From NCBI RefSeq assembly GCF_004358325.1, contig NZ_CP037940.1, positions 1,302,001 through 1,366,000 on the forward strand: a stretch of DNA of 64,000 nt, read 5' to 3'. Both the position numbers and the translations under genes were made by a program. Each line of letters starts with the position of its first letter. Positions within the stretch are counted from its first letter, which is position 1. Of the stretch, positions 29,947 to 39,250 are shown piece after piece. Origin of the DNA: Periweissella cryptocerci. Its GTDB lineage: Bacteria > Bacillota > Bacilli > Lactobacillales > Lactobacillaceae. The notes beneath the pieces were generated by a model, which saw only the letters and a list, made by a program, of their open reading frames with translations, was not told where the DNA came from and made no database searches.

Positions 29947-30202
29947 CTAGCGGAGTGACTAAAAATCACTTTGTGGCCGGCAGGCTTTACACCGAAATGG
30001 GACGAACGTGACACCACGTGTCGGGTTTGTCGCTGAGGGTAGAGCCGAGCGGGCCTTATTTGTCCAGCGTAGCTACAAATGTGAGCAGTCTTTTGGCTTT
30101 AGCCATTAGACTGCCAGCTATCCCGAATTGCCCAAGACCGACCTTTGGCTTGGGCATGTGCTTCCATCTCGGTGCACAATGTGATTTTCAGGCACGCAGT
30201 GG
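29947..30202 (+). repeat. Structured intergenic element, core copy C2
   Basis: CTAGCGGAGTGAC to AGGCACGCAGTGG. P1 pairs AAATCACTTTGTG with CACAATGTGATTT (one bulge); P2 CACCGAAATGG with CCATCTCGGTG; P4 GCAGTCT..AGACTGC with a GGCTTTAGCC tip; P5 TGCCCAAG with CTTGGGCA and the loop ACCGACCTTTGG. An extra insertion (ACAAATGTG with an upstream partner) enlarges the P3-P4 region. Confidence 0.8.
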
Positions 30203-30266
30203 CATCATACATCTCATCACATTTTATAAATTCCACGTCAGACGAAATATAGCCAATTTAATGTAT

Positions 30267-30314
30267 TGAAAAAGGGATTGAAGTCAGCAAATGACTTCAA
30301 TCCCTTTTTAGTAT
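30267..30314 (-). terminator. Bidirectional terminator between element C and nagE
   Basis: AAAAAGGGATTGAAGTCA pairs with TGACTTCAATCCCTTTTT around GCAAA. Probably ends nagE transcription on the minus strand. Confidence 0.88.
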
Positions 30315-30383
30315 CTATATATTTAATTACTGCGAAAGCTTGGTGCAACTGGAAAGCGAGCTTTCCGTTACTTCTCGTCACCT

Positions 30384-32402
30384 TTAGTCGCGTTCGATGC
30401 GGGCGACGTATTCACCGGCTTCAACGGCACGACTTGCATCGATGTCAACCTTTGCTGAATCATCTAAGTTTGTGAAGATGACCATCATAACAGTTTGCTT
30501 ACCGGCAGCCTTGATGGCATCAAGGTCAGCGTTGGCAACCACGTCACCAGCTTTAACTTGTTGCCCAGCTTCTACTGTAACATCGAAAGGCTTACCTTCA
30601 AGTTCAACTGTATTGATACCCATATGCAAGAGTACATCAGTACCATTAGCAGTCTTGATACCCATTGCGTGCTTAGTTGGGAAGACCATGGTTACTTCAC
30701 CAGCAACTGGCGAAACAATCTTGCCATTAGTTGGTTCCACTGCATAGCCCTTACCAAGCATTTCAGCTGAGAAAACATCATCGTCAACTTCGGTAATGTT
30801 CATCAATTGGCCCTCGGCAACGGCGAAGTAATCTTCTTCCATTGCTTGCAAGCCAGGAATGACTTCATTATCTTCATCGGCAGTTACAGCTGACGCGAGT
30901 TCAGGTGAAATTTGACCGTTGTAAATCTTTTCAATATTGTCAGCCACGAATTGAACATCCGGACCGATAACAATGTGAATTTGGTGTTCGTCTAACACGT
31001 TAACCCCAGCAACACCCTTGATGTGCTTAAGAGCGTCAATGTCAACAACTGACGTATCAACTAATTTGTAACGTAGACGCGTCGTGCAATTGTACAAGTA
31101 CGTCAAACGTTCCTTTGGCAATTCAAGATTACCACTACCCAAGACCGCCCAAATCTTCCGAGCAGTCCGTAAGTAGTGATCTTCAACGACACCAGTCGCA
31201 TCTGTAACAGCACCATTGGCATCATCATCGTCATCAGTGACGTTATCTTCCTTTGGATCACGACCAGGCGTCATCAAGTTGAACTTCTTGATGGCAAACG
31301 TAAATGTTACATAGTATAAGAACGCCATAAAGACACCTAAAACTAGCAACATATATGGTTGATGAGCCATCTTCAAGTGATAATCAACGGCAAAGTCAAC
31401 TAATCCCGCACTGAAGGCAAAACCATTTGTCCAGTGGAAGAAAGCCGCGATAAACATCGAAAGCCCAGTCAAGACAGCGTGCAAGACAAACAAAGGCCAA
31501 GCAACAAACATGAATGAGAATTCCAATGGTTCAGTCACCCCAGTAAAGAATGAGGCAAAGGCCGCTGCGAGCATTAATGAACCGACGCGCTTCTTTTGGG
31601 CTGGGCGGGCTTGACGGTAAATCGCAAAGGCACCAGCTGGTAAACCAAACATCATCACTGGGAAGAACCCAGCTTGATAGCGACCCGTGATTCCGAGAAC
31701 CCCGTGACCAGTTAAGAAGTTTTGAATATCGTTAATATTAGCAACATTGAACCAGAAAACTGAGTTCAATGCGTGGTGTAACCCAGTTGGAATGAGCAAA
31801 CGGTTGAAGAAACCGTATAAGCCTGCACCAATTGGTCCCATACCGACAACCATTTTACCAAAGGCAACTAAGGCGTCATAAATTGGTGGCCACACAATCA
31901 TCAATGCTAATGAAACTACTAACATAACAATCGCTGACATAATTGGTACTAAACGCTTACCAGAGAAGAAAGAAATTGCTTGGGGCAACTTAACTTCACT
32001 AAAGCGATTAAACATCGCAGCAGCTACTAACCCAGCAATAATCCCGATTAACACGTTACCTGAAATCGCCGTAAACGCTGGATTAACTTTGTCGACTTTA
32101 ATCCCTGACAACAATGCCATGTTAGCTGGCGAGAGCACATTCAGTGGCACGATGTAAGCAACGAACCCAGCTAAAGCAGCCGCCCCGTCCTTACTCTTAG
32201 CCATCCCAAGTGCTAGACCAATTGCAAATAAATATGGCAAAGCATTCAAAATAGCTAAACCACCAGCAATCATAAATTGTGCGATAAAGCCAACGTGGAA
32301 CGTAACCAACCAGTTCCCGATACCAACCAAAATTGATGCCGCTGGCAATACAGCCACTGGCAACATCAACGAACGACCCATTCGTTGGAAGTAGTCTTTC
32401 AT
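30384..32402 (-). CDS. nagE: PTS system N-acetylglucosamine/glucose-type EIICBA
   Basis: Single-chain PTS permease, 672 residues, domain order C-B-A. EIIC (about 1-375) begins MKDYFQRMGRSLMLPVAVLPAA and contains FFNRLLIPTGLHHALNSVFWF, a NagE-like signature. EIIB carries the phosphorylated Cys in YLYNCTTRLRYKLVD near 438. EIIA carries the phosphorylated His in DVLLHMGINTVELEGKPF near 593. An acidic linker (DDDDDAN) joins C and B. GlcNAc specificity is inferred from sequence and from NagR-like operators in the promoter; glucose or both remain possible. Confidence 0.92.
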   Translation of the reverse strand: MKDYFQRMGRSLMLPVAVLPAASILVGIGNWLVTFHVGFIAQFMIAGGLAILNALPYLFAIGLALGMAKSKDGAAALAGFVAYIVPLNVLSPANMALLSGIKVDKVNPAFTAISGNVLIGIIAGLVAAAMFNRFSEVKLPQAISFFSGKRLVPIMSAIVMLVVSLALMIVWPPIYDALVAFGKMVVGMGPIGAGLYGFFNRLLIPTGLHHALNSVFWFNVANINDIQNFLTGHGVLGITGRYQAGFFPVMMFGLPAGAFAIYRQARPAQKKRVGSLMLAAAFASFFTGVTEPLEFSFMFVAWPLFVLHAVLTGLSMFIAAFFHWTNGFAFSAGLVDFAVDYHLKMAHQPYMLLVLGVFMAFLYYVTFTFAIKKFNLMTPGRDPKEDNVTDDDDDANGAVTDATGVVEDHYLRTARKIWAVLGSGNLELPKERLTYLYNCTTRLRYKLVDTSVVDIDALKHIKGVAGVNVLDEHQIHIVIGPDVQFVADNIEKIYNGQISPELASAVTADEDNEVIPGLQAMEEDYFAVAEGQLMNITEVDDDVFSAEMLGKGYAVEPTNGKIVSPVAGEVTMVFPTKHAMGIKTANGTDVLLHMGINTVELEGKPFDVTVEAGQQVKAGDVVANADLDAIKAAGKQTVMMVIFTNLDDSAKVDIDASRAVEAGEYVARIERD

Positions 32403-32426
32403 AATCTCTAAATCCCCTTATTCATC

Positions 32427-32438
32427 TTTTATACCAAT
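32427..32438. promoter_or_regulatory. Second NagR-like half operator
   Basis: TTTTATACCAAT, a half site matching the operator at 32481-32496, lying just downstream of the nagE -10. Confidence 0.45.
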
Positions 32439-32445
32439 GTTTAAT

Positions 32446-32473
32446 ATATTACCCTAATATTCAATGATTGCAA
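32446..32473 (-). promoter_or_regulatory. nagE promoter
   Basis: TTGCAA, 16 bases, TAATAT on the minus strand, about 45 bases before nagE. Confidence 0.6.
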
Positions 32474-32480
32474 CACTTTT

Positions 32481-32496
32481 ATTGACCTATACCAAT
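32481..32496. promoter_or_regulatory. NagR/YvoA-type operator (dre-like)
   Basis: ATTGACCTATACCAAT is a near palindrome (ATTGGTATAGGTCAAT on the other strand) that closely resembles the binding site of the GntR-type GlcNAc regulator NagR/YvoA. It sits just upstream of the nagE -35, supporting amino-sugar control. The regulator gene is not in the window. Confidence 0.6.
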
Positions 32497-32840
32497 CACC
32501 AGTGAAATAACTCATTGAACTACGGCGCCAACGTTTAGCTCCAGATAGTTTTTTGCACGAACAAACGCTACATATCACTACAAGTTTGGCGATAATTCAT
32601 TCCGGATTAGTAAAATCTTTTACCCACTATTACCACCGCCGCCATTTTTTTACATTCCATCCGCACTCGTTCGAGACACATTTTAAAATTAAGTTCATTT
32701 AGAAGAACTAATGTGACGTTTTCGCCAACCGACAAATAACGCAGTCACTATTTTTGAATAATGCACGCACAGAATTTTCTTATTCACTCGGTAAACTTAA
32801 TATTGCGTTTATTACGATAACAGACAAGGAGTTCACCTAA

Positions 32841-35468
32841 ATGAAGAAGGAAACGGAACAACATTATAAAATGTACAAAAGCGGGAAACAATGGGTCTAC
32901 GCTGGTCTCGCCACGATTACCTTAGTTAGTGGTATGGGTGCAACCCCCGTTGTGCTAGCCGATTCAATTGTTGCCACTCAAACTGAAGCTACTGCTAAGG
33001 ATGCTGAAGATGATAAAAAAACCGACGCTGATGAGCCAGTCGTTGCTGTACCAGATGCATTACCAACTGTCGACTTAACGCCAGCGCCTGTTCAAGCTGA
33101 AGCAAAGCCTACCGCAGAAGCAACCCCTGTAACACCTGAAAAAACAGTAACGAATGCTCCTGAGATTGATGCTACTAATAAAAAATCAAAAGACACAAAT
33201 AAATCTGGTACGCCTAAAAATGACGTCGACACTGAAAAAAACGTATCTAAGTCTAAAGATACGCGTGCTGGTTATCAACTTACAGCCGCCGACTTTCGAG
33301 TTTCTGGCACGACAATCACCGGTTTTGCCGATTCCTTCTTAAACAATTCAGACAAATTTAATAATTGGGACGGAAATTTAATTTTCCCTGAAGGCTTAAC
33401 CAATATTACTGACTTTAGTTATCTAGCATTCGGCCAAGATGGTGGTCGGCCAAATAACGGCTACAACAAAATCATCACCGTTGATTTTTCTAATTTAACC
33501 GGGTTAACCGCTATCGGTGCACCTAACTCTGGTAATTACGGTTCTGTATTCCTTGATTGTCCAAATCTAACAACTGTTAAATTAGCGAATTTACCATCAT
33601 TAACCACCGTCGGACGATACGCTTTTGCATACTGCCCTAACTTAACCACCGTTGAATTTACCAACTTACCAGTATTGAATGATATTGCCCTATACGCATT
33701 CGTCAATGGTTTCTCACTTAACAACATTACGTTCAACAACGTACCTAATTTAACAACGATTGGGGAAAGTTCATTTGATAACTGTTGGGCATTAACATCA
33801 ATTAATTTAAATGTTTTGCCTAGTTTGACAACCATTGGTGCAAATGCTTTTGCGAATAACTCATTAGCATCGCTTACCCTTCAAGGCTTGCAGAATTTAA
33901 CAACTATTGCGCCACAAGCTTTTTCTAACGGTAACATGACAACGCTTAGCTTAATTGACTTACCTGCCTTAACAACTATTGGTTCCGGGGCTTTCAATGA
34001 TAACTATTACGACCCCACATATACATTCGCTGAAAACGTACCAGCCCCTAAAAACAATATTTTCAACCAGCTCACAGTTGGCGGTCTCACTGCGCTCACG
34101 GCGAACGGAATTGATAAGGATGCCTTTTTACGTGTTTATAGTGGTGGTGTCATCGTGCCAAATGGTGGCGAAACCGACTTAGCGATGGCTAAAATATTTG
34201 TTTCTAAAATTAATAATGCCACGCAGAATTACTTCACGGATCGTACAAACGGTTACGTCGGCAAACCCGGTGGACCGGTTTGGTACATTCAAGCGGCCGT
34301 GCAATATAACTACGTTGACCGCCATGGTAAAGCAATCGCCAATCCGTATAACGATAACCGTCCTGGTGTCGTTCGTATCGGGGATGTCCTGAACAGTACC
34401 GATTCAAATATCCAGTACACCCAAGTTGGACCAGCATCTGTTAATGGTTATACGTTAGATCCAGATGCCACTACAAAAACTGGATTCGACGCTGACACGA
34501 ACGTGATTAACCATCTCGATGCCAAACCAACAATCACTTATGTTTACGACAAGGACAACGCAGCCTCTGGTTCGGTCACTTATAAATATATCGACCAAGA
34601 TGACAATGTTATCGAAGTTGATAGTAAAGGCAACCCAATCACGCCATTCACTGATACAGGATATGAAGGCGATGCTTATGATAAAAATGCCGCGGTTCCT
34701 GATATCGATGGCTATGGTAAGCCTGAATGGGTTTCCGGCGATGAAACTGGTTTAATTTCGGATGGCGACGTCACTATCGTTTACCGCTACCACGCAAAGG
34801 CCGCACCTTTCACGATTTACCGCGTTGATACTGATGATAATCCACTTGCTGACCCAGAAGTAGTTACGGATGCTTATGTCGATGACATCCTCGATTTAGG
34901 TCAGAAACAACGCACATTTAGCGGTTACACATTTATCGAACTTTACGGTAGTGCGCCCGTTATTTCAAAGGCGATGACGGATTTCACGTGGCAAAATGCC
35001 CATGATTTAATCGGTACCCAAATGACAATCAAAGCTAATGCTGGTCGCAACTACAAGTTCGTGTACGGCAAAGCTACGACACCAAATCCGGATACGGACA
35101 CAAACACTAATACACCAAGTGGTACGACGCCAAGCAAGCCAAGCAGTACCACACCTGACAAAACACCTACAGCCACCACAAAGCCCAAGCCAGCAACACC
35201 TGACAAACTGCCAATCTCTGGTGGCGGGACTAGTGGAACAGGCACTGGTACTAGCAGTGGCAGTAACTCTGGTACAACTAGCGGTAACACCCACACCGGT
35301 ACGACAACCACAACTAACGGAAACAATGTACAATCGGCAACAACTACCCCAGCTGGTACCTTGCCGAAGTCAGGTAGCATCGTTAACCGTTTACTACCCG
35401 CAATTGGCGCGGCAATTCTCGCTAGCTTAGTCGGACTGTTCGCCTTTGCTAAAAAACGTAAATCATAA
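32841..35468 (+). CDS. LPxTG surface protein with BspA-type LRRs and MucBP-like repeats (1)
   Basis: 875 residues, exported and wall-anchored. A KxYKxGKxW signal (KMYKSGKQWVYAGLATITL) is followed by an acidic Glu/Lys/Pro linker (about 42-150). BspA-type leucine-rich repeats of the LTTIGxxAFxxCxxLTxV kind fill about 160-440. Three MucBP/Ig-like modules follow (YNYVDRHGKAI, YKYIDQDDNVI, YRVDTDDNPL). A Pro/Thr/Ser stalk holds LPISGGG, then the sorting signal LPKSGS, hydrophobic helix and KKRKS tail. Likely an adhesin to mucus or other bacteria. It is 16 bases from the next gene. Confidence 0.92.
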   Translation: MKKETEQHYKMYKSGKQWVYAGLATITLVSGMGATPVVLADSIVATQTEATAKDAEDDKKTDADEPVVAVPDALPTVDLTPAPVQAEAKPTAEATPVTPEKTVTNAPEIDATNKKSKDTNKSGTPKNDVDTEKNVSKSKDTRAGYQLTAADFRVSGTTITGFADSFLNNSDKFNNWDGNLIFPEGLTNITDFSYLAFGQDGGRPNNGYNKIITVDFSNLTGLTAIGAPNSGNYGSVFLDCPNLTTVKLANLPSLTTVGRYAFAYCPNLTTVEFTNLPVLNDIALYAFVNGFSLNNITFNNVPNLTTIGESSFDNCWALTSINLNVLPSLTTIGANAFANNSLASLTLQGLQNLTTIAPQAFSNGNMTTLSLIDLPALTTIGSGAFNDNYYDPTYTFAENVPAPKNNIFNQLTVGGLTALTANGIDKDAFLRVYSGGVIVPNGGETDLAMAKIFVSKINNATQNYFTDRTNGYVGKPGGPVWYIQAAVQYNYVDRHGKAIANPYNDNRPGVVRIGDVLNSTDSNIQYTQVGPASVNGYTLDPDATTKTGFDADTNVINHLDAKPTITYVYDKDNAASGSVTYKYIDQDDNVIEVDSKGNPITPFTDTGYEGDAYDKNAAVPDIDGYGKPEWVSGDETGLISDGDVTIVYRYHAKAAPFTIYRVDTDDNPLADPEVVTDAYVDDILDLGQKQRTFSGYTFIELYGSAPVISKAMTDFTWQNAHDLIGTQMTIKANAGRNYKFVYGKATTPNPDTDTNTNTPSGTTPSKPSSTTPDKTPTATTKPKPATPDKLPISGGGTSGTGTGTSSGSNSGTTSGNTHTGTTTTTNGNNVQSATTTPAGTLPKSGSIVNRLLPAIGAAILASLVGLFAFAKKRKS

Positions 35469-35484
35469 TAAGGAGCTCAACTGA

Positions 35485-38400
35485 ATGAAGAAGGAAACGA
35501 AACAACACTATAAAATGTACAAAAGCGGCAAGCAATGGGTCTACGCTGGCCTTGCAACTATCACCCTAATCGGTGGTATGGGATCAACTCCCCTCGTCTT
35601 AGCTGATGAATTGGTTTCAGAAAAAACTGAAGCAACCTCTAAAAACGCCGACGCCGATGAGAAAGACGCTAAGGCTGACGATAAAGAAGCTGACGACACC
35701 GATAAAACAGATACTCCGGTTGTCGCAACCCCAGATCCATTGCCTGCAGTTGATTTAACTCCAGGTCCGGATGAAACTCCTGAAACTGCAGCTCCGGCTC
35801 CTGAAAAGAGCGCTGAAACTAGTAAAGTGAATTCTGAAAATTCAGATCCAAAAACTGAAAAAACGGATGCAAAAGCTGATAACAAAGATTCAAAAACCGA
35901 TAATAAAGACGTTGCTGTTGTATCTGAAAAAAGCACAAAAAACAAGAACTCTCGTGCAGGTACAACCGCTTATTCATTCGGATTAGCTGATTTCACACTT
36001 GATGCTACTAGCACAATAATTAACGGATTAAGCACACAAGGAAAAAACAAAGTGACCGATACCAATTGGGATGGAAAATTAACTTTCTCAAGTGAATTAT
36101 CAGGTATCACGACCTTTGCTTCTAATATGTTCGGTGGTTATAGTAACGCATATAACAATAATATCGTCTCCGTTGATTTTTCTGGGCTAACCGGCTTGAT
36201 TACCATTCCAGCTTCAGCATTCTACTATTCTGAAAATTTAACAACAGTAACCATTTCTAATTTACAGAATTTAACTGCTATCGGAACAGCTACTGGTACC
36301 GGTGCCTTCTCAAGCTGCGGCTTATTGACCACTGTTAATTTGGTAAACTTACCCAATTTAACCGCTTTCCCCACTGATTTTTCATACACTAATTTAACCA
36401 CGGTCAACGTTGACCGCTTACCTGGAGTAACCTCGATTCCAAGTGCCGCATTTCAAGCCTGTACTACACTTAAAAATATTAATATCAATGCATTAACCAA
36501 TTTGCAATCAATTGGGGATAATGCCTTCAACGGTACCGCAATAACCGACGTTAATTTGAGCAACTTAACTCACTTAACCACTATCGGTATGCAAGCTTTT
36601 GCCAGTATTTCAGCTATGCAAACACTTTCTTTAGCTGATTTACCAGCATTAACTTCAATTGGTAGTTATGCATTCAATTTTGCCACTAATTTGAACAGTA
36701 TAACTGTAGGTAATCTGAATTCCAGTTTAACAATTGGGGCATCTGCTTTTGGGTCTGCTAAAAAAGGTGGCGCTGTGGTGCCCGCTAATGGAGCTAGCGA
36801 CTTAGCTTCAGCGATTACAATTAGAGATAATATCAATACAAATCCGAACTATAACATTCGCGCTAACGCTTGGTATATTCCAGCCCAAGTAACATATAAT
36901 TTCATCGGACCAGATGGCCAGATTGCATCCCCTGTTACAAAAACTACCGGTGATGATGGTCTTCCAATTCGCGTGGGTGATGTTCGGAATGGTTCAGCAA
37001 CTGCACCATATGTAAAATACACTGTTGCGAGTGCTGATTCACTTATCGGCTCACAAGCCAACTACACTAACCCAACCATCAAGGATGGTAGTGGTACTGG
37101 AACGATTAATGCACTTACTGCGGAAATCAATTACGAATATGACTGGGCGCAAGCGGCATCATTTTTAGTTAATTATGTAGATATTCACGGGAACCCAATT
37201 CCTGGGATTGAGCCACAGCTAATTAGCGGGACGGTTAATCAATTATTAGATATAGAACAGATACCATCCACTGATCCTCGGCTTGCAAACTACGACCAAA
37301 AAGCAATTCGGGTAAGCACTGACAACCGCGGTGTTTGGGCACCAATTGATGCAATCCCAGGGGATGGCTACACTTTAGGCGATAATGCGGGACACAATTA
37401 TCAATTCGTATATGCCGAAAAGAGTACTGTAACTAAAATGTATATTGACGAAGCCGGTAACCACATTACACTTGCTGATGGGTTCGACCATACTACACTC
37501 ACTGTCGATGATGGCGATACTTATGATTTTACTAATGATGATGTGCCCAATATTCCCGGTTATGGTGATGGTAAATTTGTCCAAATTGATGGTGGTTCAC
37601 CTTTAGTTGGTGACGTTACTGAAGATGCAAAAATTGTGTACTATCAATACCAAACTGAAGCTAAGCCCGGCATGCTTTATCGGGTTGATACTGACGGTAA
37701 TCCACTGGTGGATGCAAATAATAACACCATTGATCCCGAACAATTCGGTACTGGTACTGATGGCGATCATTACATCAGTGATAGCTTAACTTTAGCTGCG
37801 ACGGTATTTGATGGGTACCGGTACAATAACGAAATCTGGTACACCGATGATGATCCAACTGATTCTAATGCAAATTGGCAACGTGATGAGACGGATGACC
37901 CATCTGATTTACCAACAACCCTTGGTGATAACAATGGGCGGAGCTACAAATTCGTTTATGCAGCAGCCACTTCTGTATCGCACAAGTATGTCGACCAATC
38001 TGGTAACGAAATCACCGTTGGCACCGATGGAACAGCCGTTGATCCATTCATAATTAATGGTTACGTCGGGGATTCTTATACTGCCCATGCCGCACCAACC
38101 ATTGCTGGTTACGGTGATCCGACATTAAAATCTGGCGATGCTCAAGGTACGATGACTTCTGGCAATCAACAGGTCATTGTTTACGAATACCGGACAGACG
38201 CCGAACCAGTAACTATTTACCGTGTAGATACTGATGGTAATGATCTTGGTTCAGAAACTTTATCTGGGCACTACACTGATGAAGATTTAAGCTTAGTGCC
38301 TAAATCAATTGTCGGATATGACTTCACGAACCTCTTTGCTAGCGGTCTAACTGCGACTCGTGCCGTACCAGACCTCAACTGGCAAGCCGCGGATGCTTTA

Positions 38401-38862
38401 GCTAATACTAGCTTAAAATATGGTGATAATGCTGGTCGTAGTTACAAGTTTGTTTATACAAAAAAGGTAGCTACGTCAACTCCTGATAGCAATCAGCAAA
38501 CGACTAAACCTAGCACAACAACACCAACGACTAAACCTGGCACAACAGCGCCAACGACTAAGCCTACAACCGGTCCTAAAACACCTAGTGCTTTACCTGT
38601 TTCGGGTGGTGGTACTAAAACACCTGGTACAACTGGTACAACTGGTACAACTGGTACAACTGGTACAACTGGTACAACTGGTACAACTGGTACCAACACT
38701 ACGAATACTAATTACGTAAACAACCCAACTACAACTACGACACCAAGTGGTACATTACCAAAATCCGGTAGCATTGCTAACCGCTTGCTCCCAGCTATTG
38801 GAGCCACACTGCTCGCTAGTTTAATTGGATTACTCGCTTTCATTAAGCGTCGTAAATCGTAA
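35485..38862 (+). CDS. LPxTG surface protein with BspA-type LRRs and MucBP-like repeats (2)
   Basis: 1125 residues, paralogue of the preceding protein with almost identical first 40 and last 35 residues. Signal KMYKSGKQWVYAGLATITL, acidic repeat-rich linker (KADDKEADDTDKTD), LRR block about 170-440, then five or six MucBP-like modules (YNFIGPDG, VNYVDIHGN, KMYIDEAGN, YRVDTDGN, HKYVDQSGN, YRVDTDGN), more than its sisters. The stalk contains LPVSGGG and a (GTT)n run encoded by 9-bp repeats, then LPKSGS and the anchor. Close spacing suggests co-transcription with protein 1. Confidence 0.92.
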   Translation: MKKETKQHYKMYKSGKQWVYAGLATITLIGGMGSTPLVLADELVSEKTEATSKNADADEKDAKADDKEADDTDKTDTPVVATPDPLPAVDLTPGPDETPETAAPAPEKSAETSKVNSENSDPKTEKTDAKADNKDSKTDNKDVAVVSEKSTKNKNSRAGTTAYSFGLADFTLDATSTIINGLSTQGKNKVTDTNWDGKLTFSSELSGITTFASNMFGGYSNAYNNNIVSVDFSGLTGLITIPASAFYYSENLTTVTISNLQNLTAIGTATGTGAFSSCGLLTTVNLVNLPNLTAFPTDFSYTNLTTVNVDRLPGVTSIPSAAFQACTTLKNININALTNLQSIGDNAFNGTAITDVNLSNLTHLTTIGMQAFASISAMQTLSLADLPALTSIGSYAFNFATNLNSITVGNLNSSLTIGASAFGSAKKGGAVVPANGASDLASAITIRDNINTNPNYNIRANAWYIPAQVTYNFIGPDGQIASPVTKTTGDDGLPIRVGDVRNGSATAPYVKYTVASADSLIGSQANYTNPTIKDGSGTGTINALTAEINYEYDWAQAASFLVNYVDIHGNPIPGIEPQLISGTVNQLLDIEQIPSTDPRLANYDQKAIRVSTDNRGVWAPIDAIPGDGYTLGDNAGHNYQFVYAEKSTVTKMYIDEAGNHITLADGFDHTTLTVDDGDTYDFTNDDVPNIPGYGDGKFVQIDGGSPLVGDVTEDAKIVYYQYQTEAKPGMLYRVDTDGNPLVDANNNTIDPEQFGTGTDGDHYISDSLTLAATVFDGYRYNNEIWYTDDDPTDSNANWQRDETDDPSDLPTTLGDNNGRSYKFVYAAATSVSHKYVDQSGNEITVGTDGTAVDPFIINGYVGDSYTAHAAPTIAGYGDPTLKSGDAQGTMTSGNQQVIVYEYRTDAEPVTIYRVDTDGNDLGSETLSGHYTDEDLSLVPKSIVGYDFTNLFASGLTATRAVPDLNWQAADALANTSLKYGDNAGRSYKFVYTKKVATSTPDSNQQTTKPSTTTPTTKPGTTAPTTKPTTGPKTPSALPVSGGGTKTPGTTGTTGTTGTTGTTGTTGTTGTNTTNTNYVNNPTTTTTPSGTLPKSGSIANRLLPAIGATLLASLIGLLAFIKRRKS
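38626..38697 (+). repeat. In-frame 9-bp tandem repeat in surface protein stalk
   Basis: Seven perfect copies of GGTACAACT (38626-38688) plus a degenerate eighth unit, encoding Gly-Thr-Thr repeats. Copy number changes would lengthen or shorten the wall-spanning stalk without changing frame. Confidence 0.95.
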
Positions 38863-38962
38863 TTAAATATTACTATCAAAGAGAAGCGTGGCAATAAGCG
38901 TATTAAAACCTTGCATTAAGTGAGTTATATCCATCGTTTTAGCCTTTTGCCGCAGTTTAATA

Positions 38963-39008
38963 GGCCTGATTTCCACCTTATAACGGGTAGGAATCAGGCC
39001 TATTTTTT
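38963..39008 (+). terminator. Terminator after surface protein 2
   Basis: AGGCCTGATTTCC pairs with GGAATCAGGCCT around a short loop, then ATTTTTTG. Confidence 0.88.
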
Positions 39009-39190
39009 GCTAATTAGTTATTTTCTAACCACTTTTGCGTATTCCATTTTTCCTGCATATTTCACATAGCCTTTAACTTATTCTGTCACAATTTAATGAT
39101 TTGTCTATTTAATCTACGTTATTCCACACATCCAAGAACACGTAAATCACAAATTCGATATTTTCTAATGTGCCTCACATAGTTCCTTCG

Positions 39191-39250
39191 TATTCAATCG
39201 GTACACTTAATATTGCAATTATTATAATAACGGACAAGGAGTTCAACTGA
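39191..39250 (+). promoter_or_regulatory. Promoter/RBS block of surface protein 3, shared with protein 1
   Basis: The last 60 bases before the start closely match those before protein 1 (32781-32840): TATTCAATCGGTACACTTAA versus TATTCACTCGGTAAACTTAA, then AAGGAGTTCA. A perfect TATAAT at 39223-39228 serves as -10 here (TACGAT in the other copy). The predicted leader is very short. Confidence 0.55.

Larger units (their letters stand above)
29626..30245. repeat. Compound structured element C (two inverted cores)
   Basis: About 620 nt enclosed by GTGGAATT at the left and AATTCCAC at the right. It holds copy C1 on the minus strand (29662-29865) and copy C2 on the plus strand (29947-30202), arranged head to head. 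Each core is followed at its 3' side by about 30 nt ending AAATTCCAC. It lies directly after the MFS gene; no coding function is supported within it. Confidence 0.8.

Noticed and set aside
30266..30475. 69-residue plus-strand frame before nagE
   Set aside because: It spans a terminator hairpin and the 3' end of nagE on the other strand, with no coding support.
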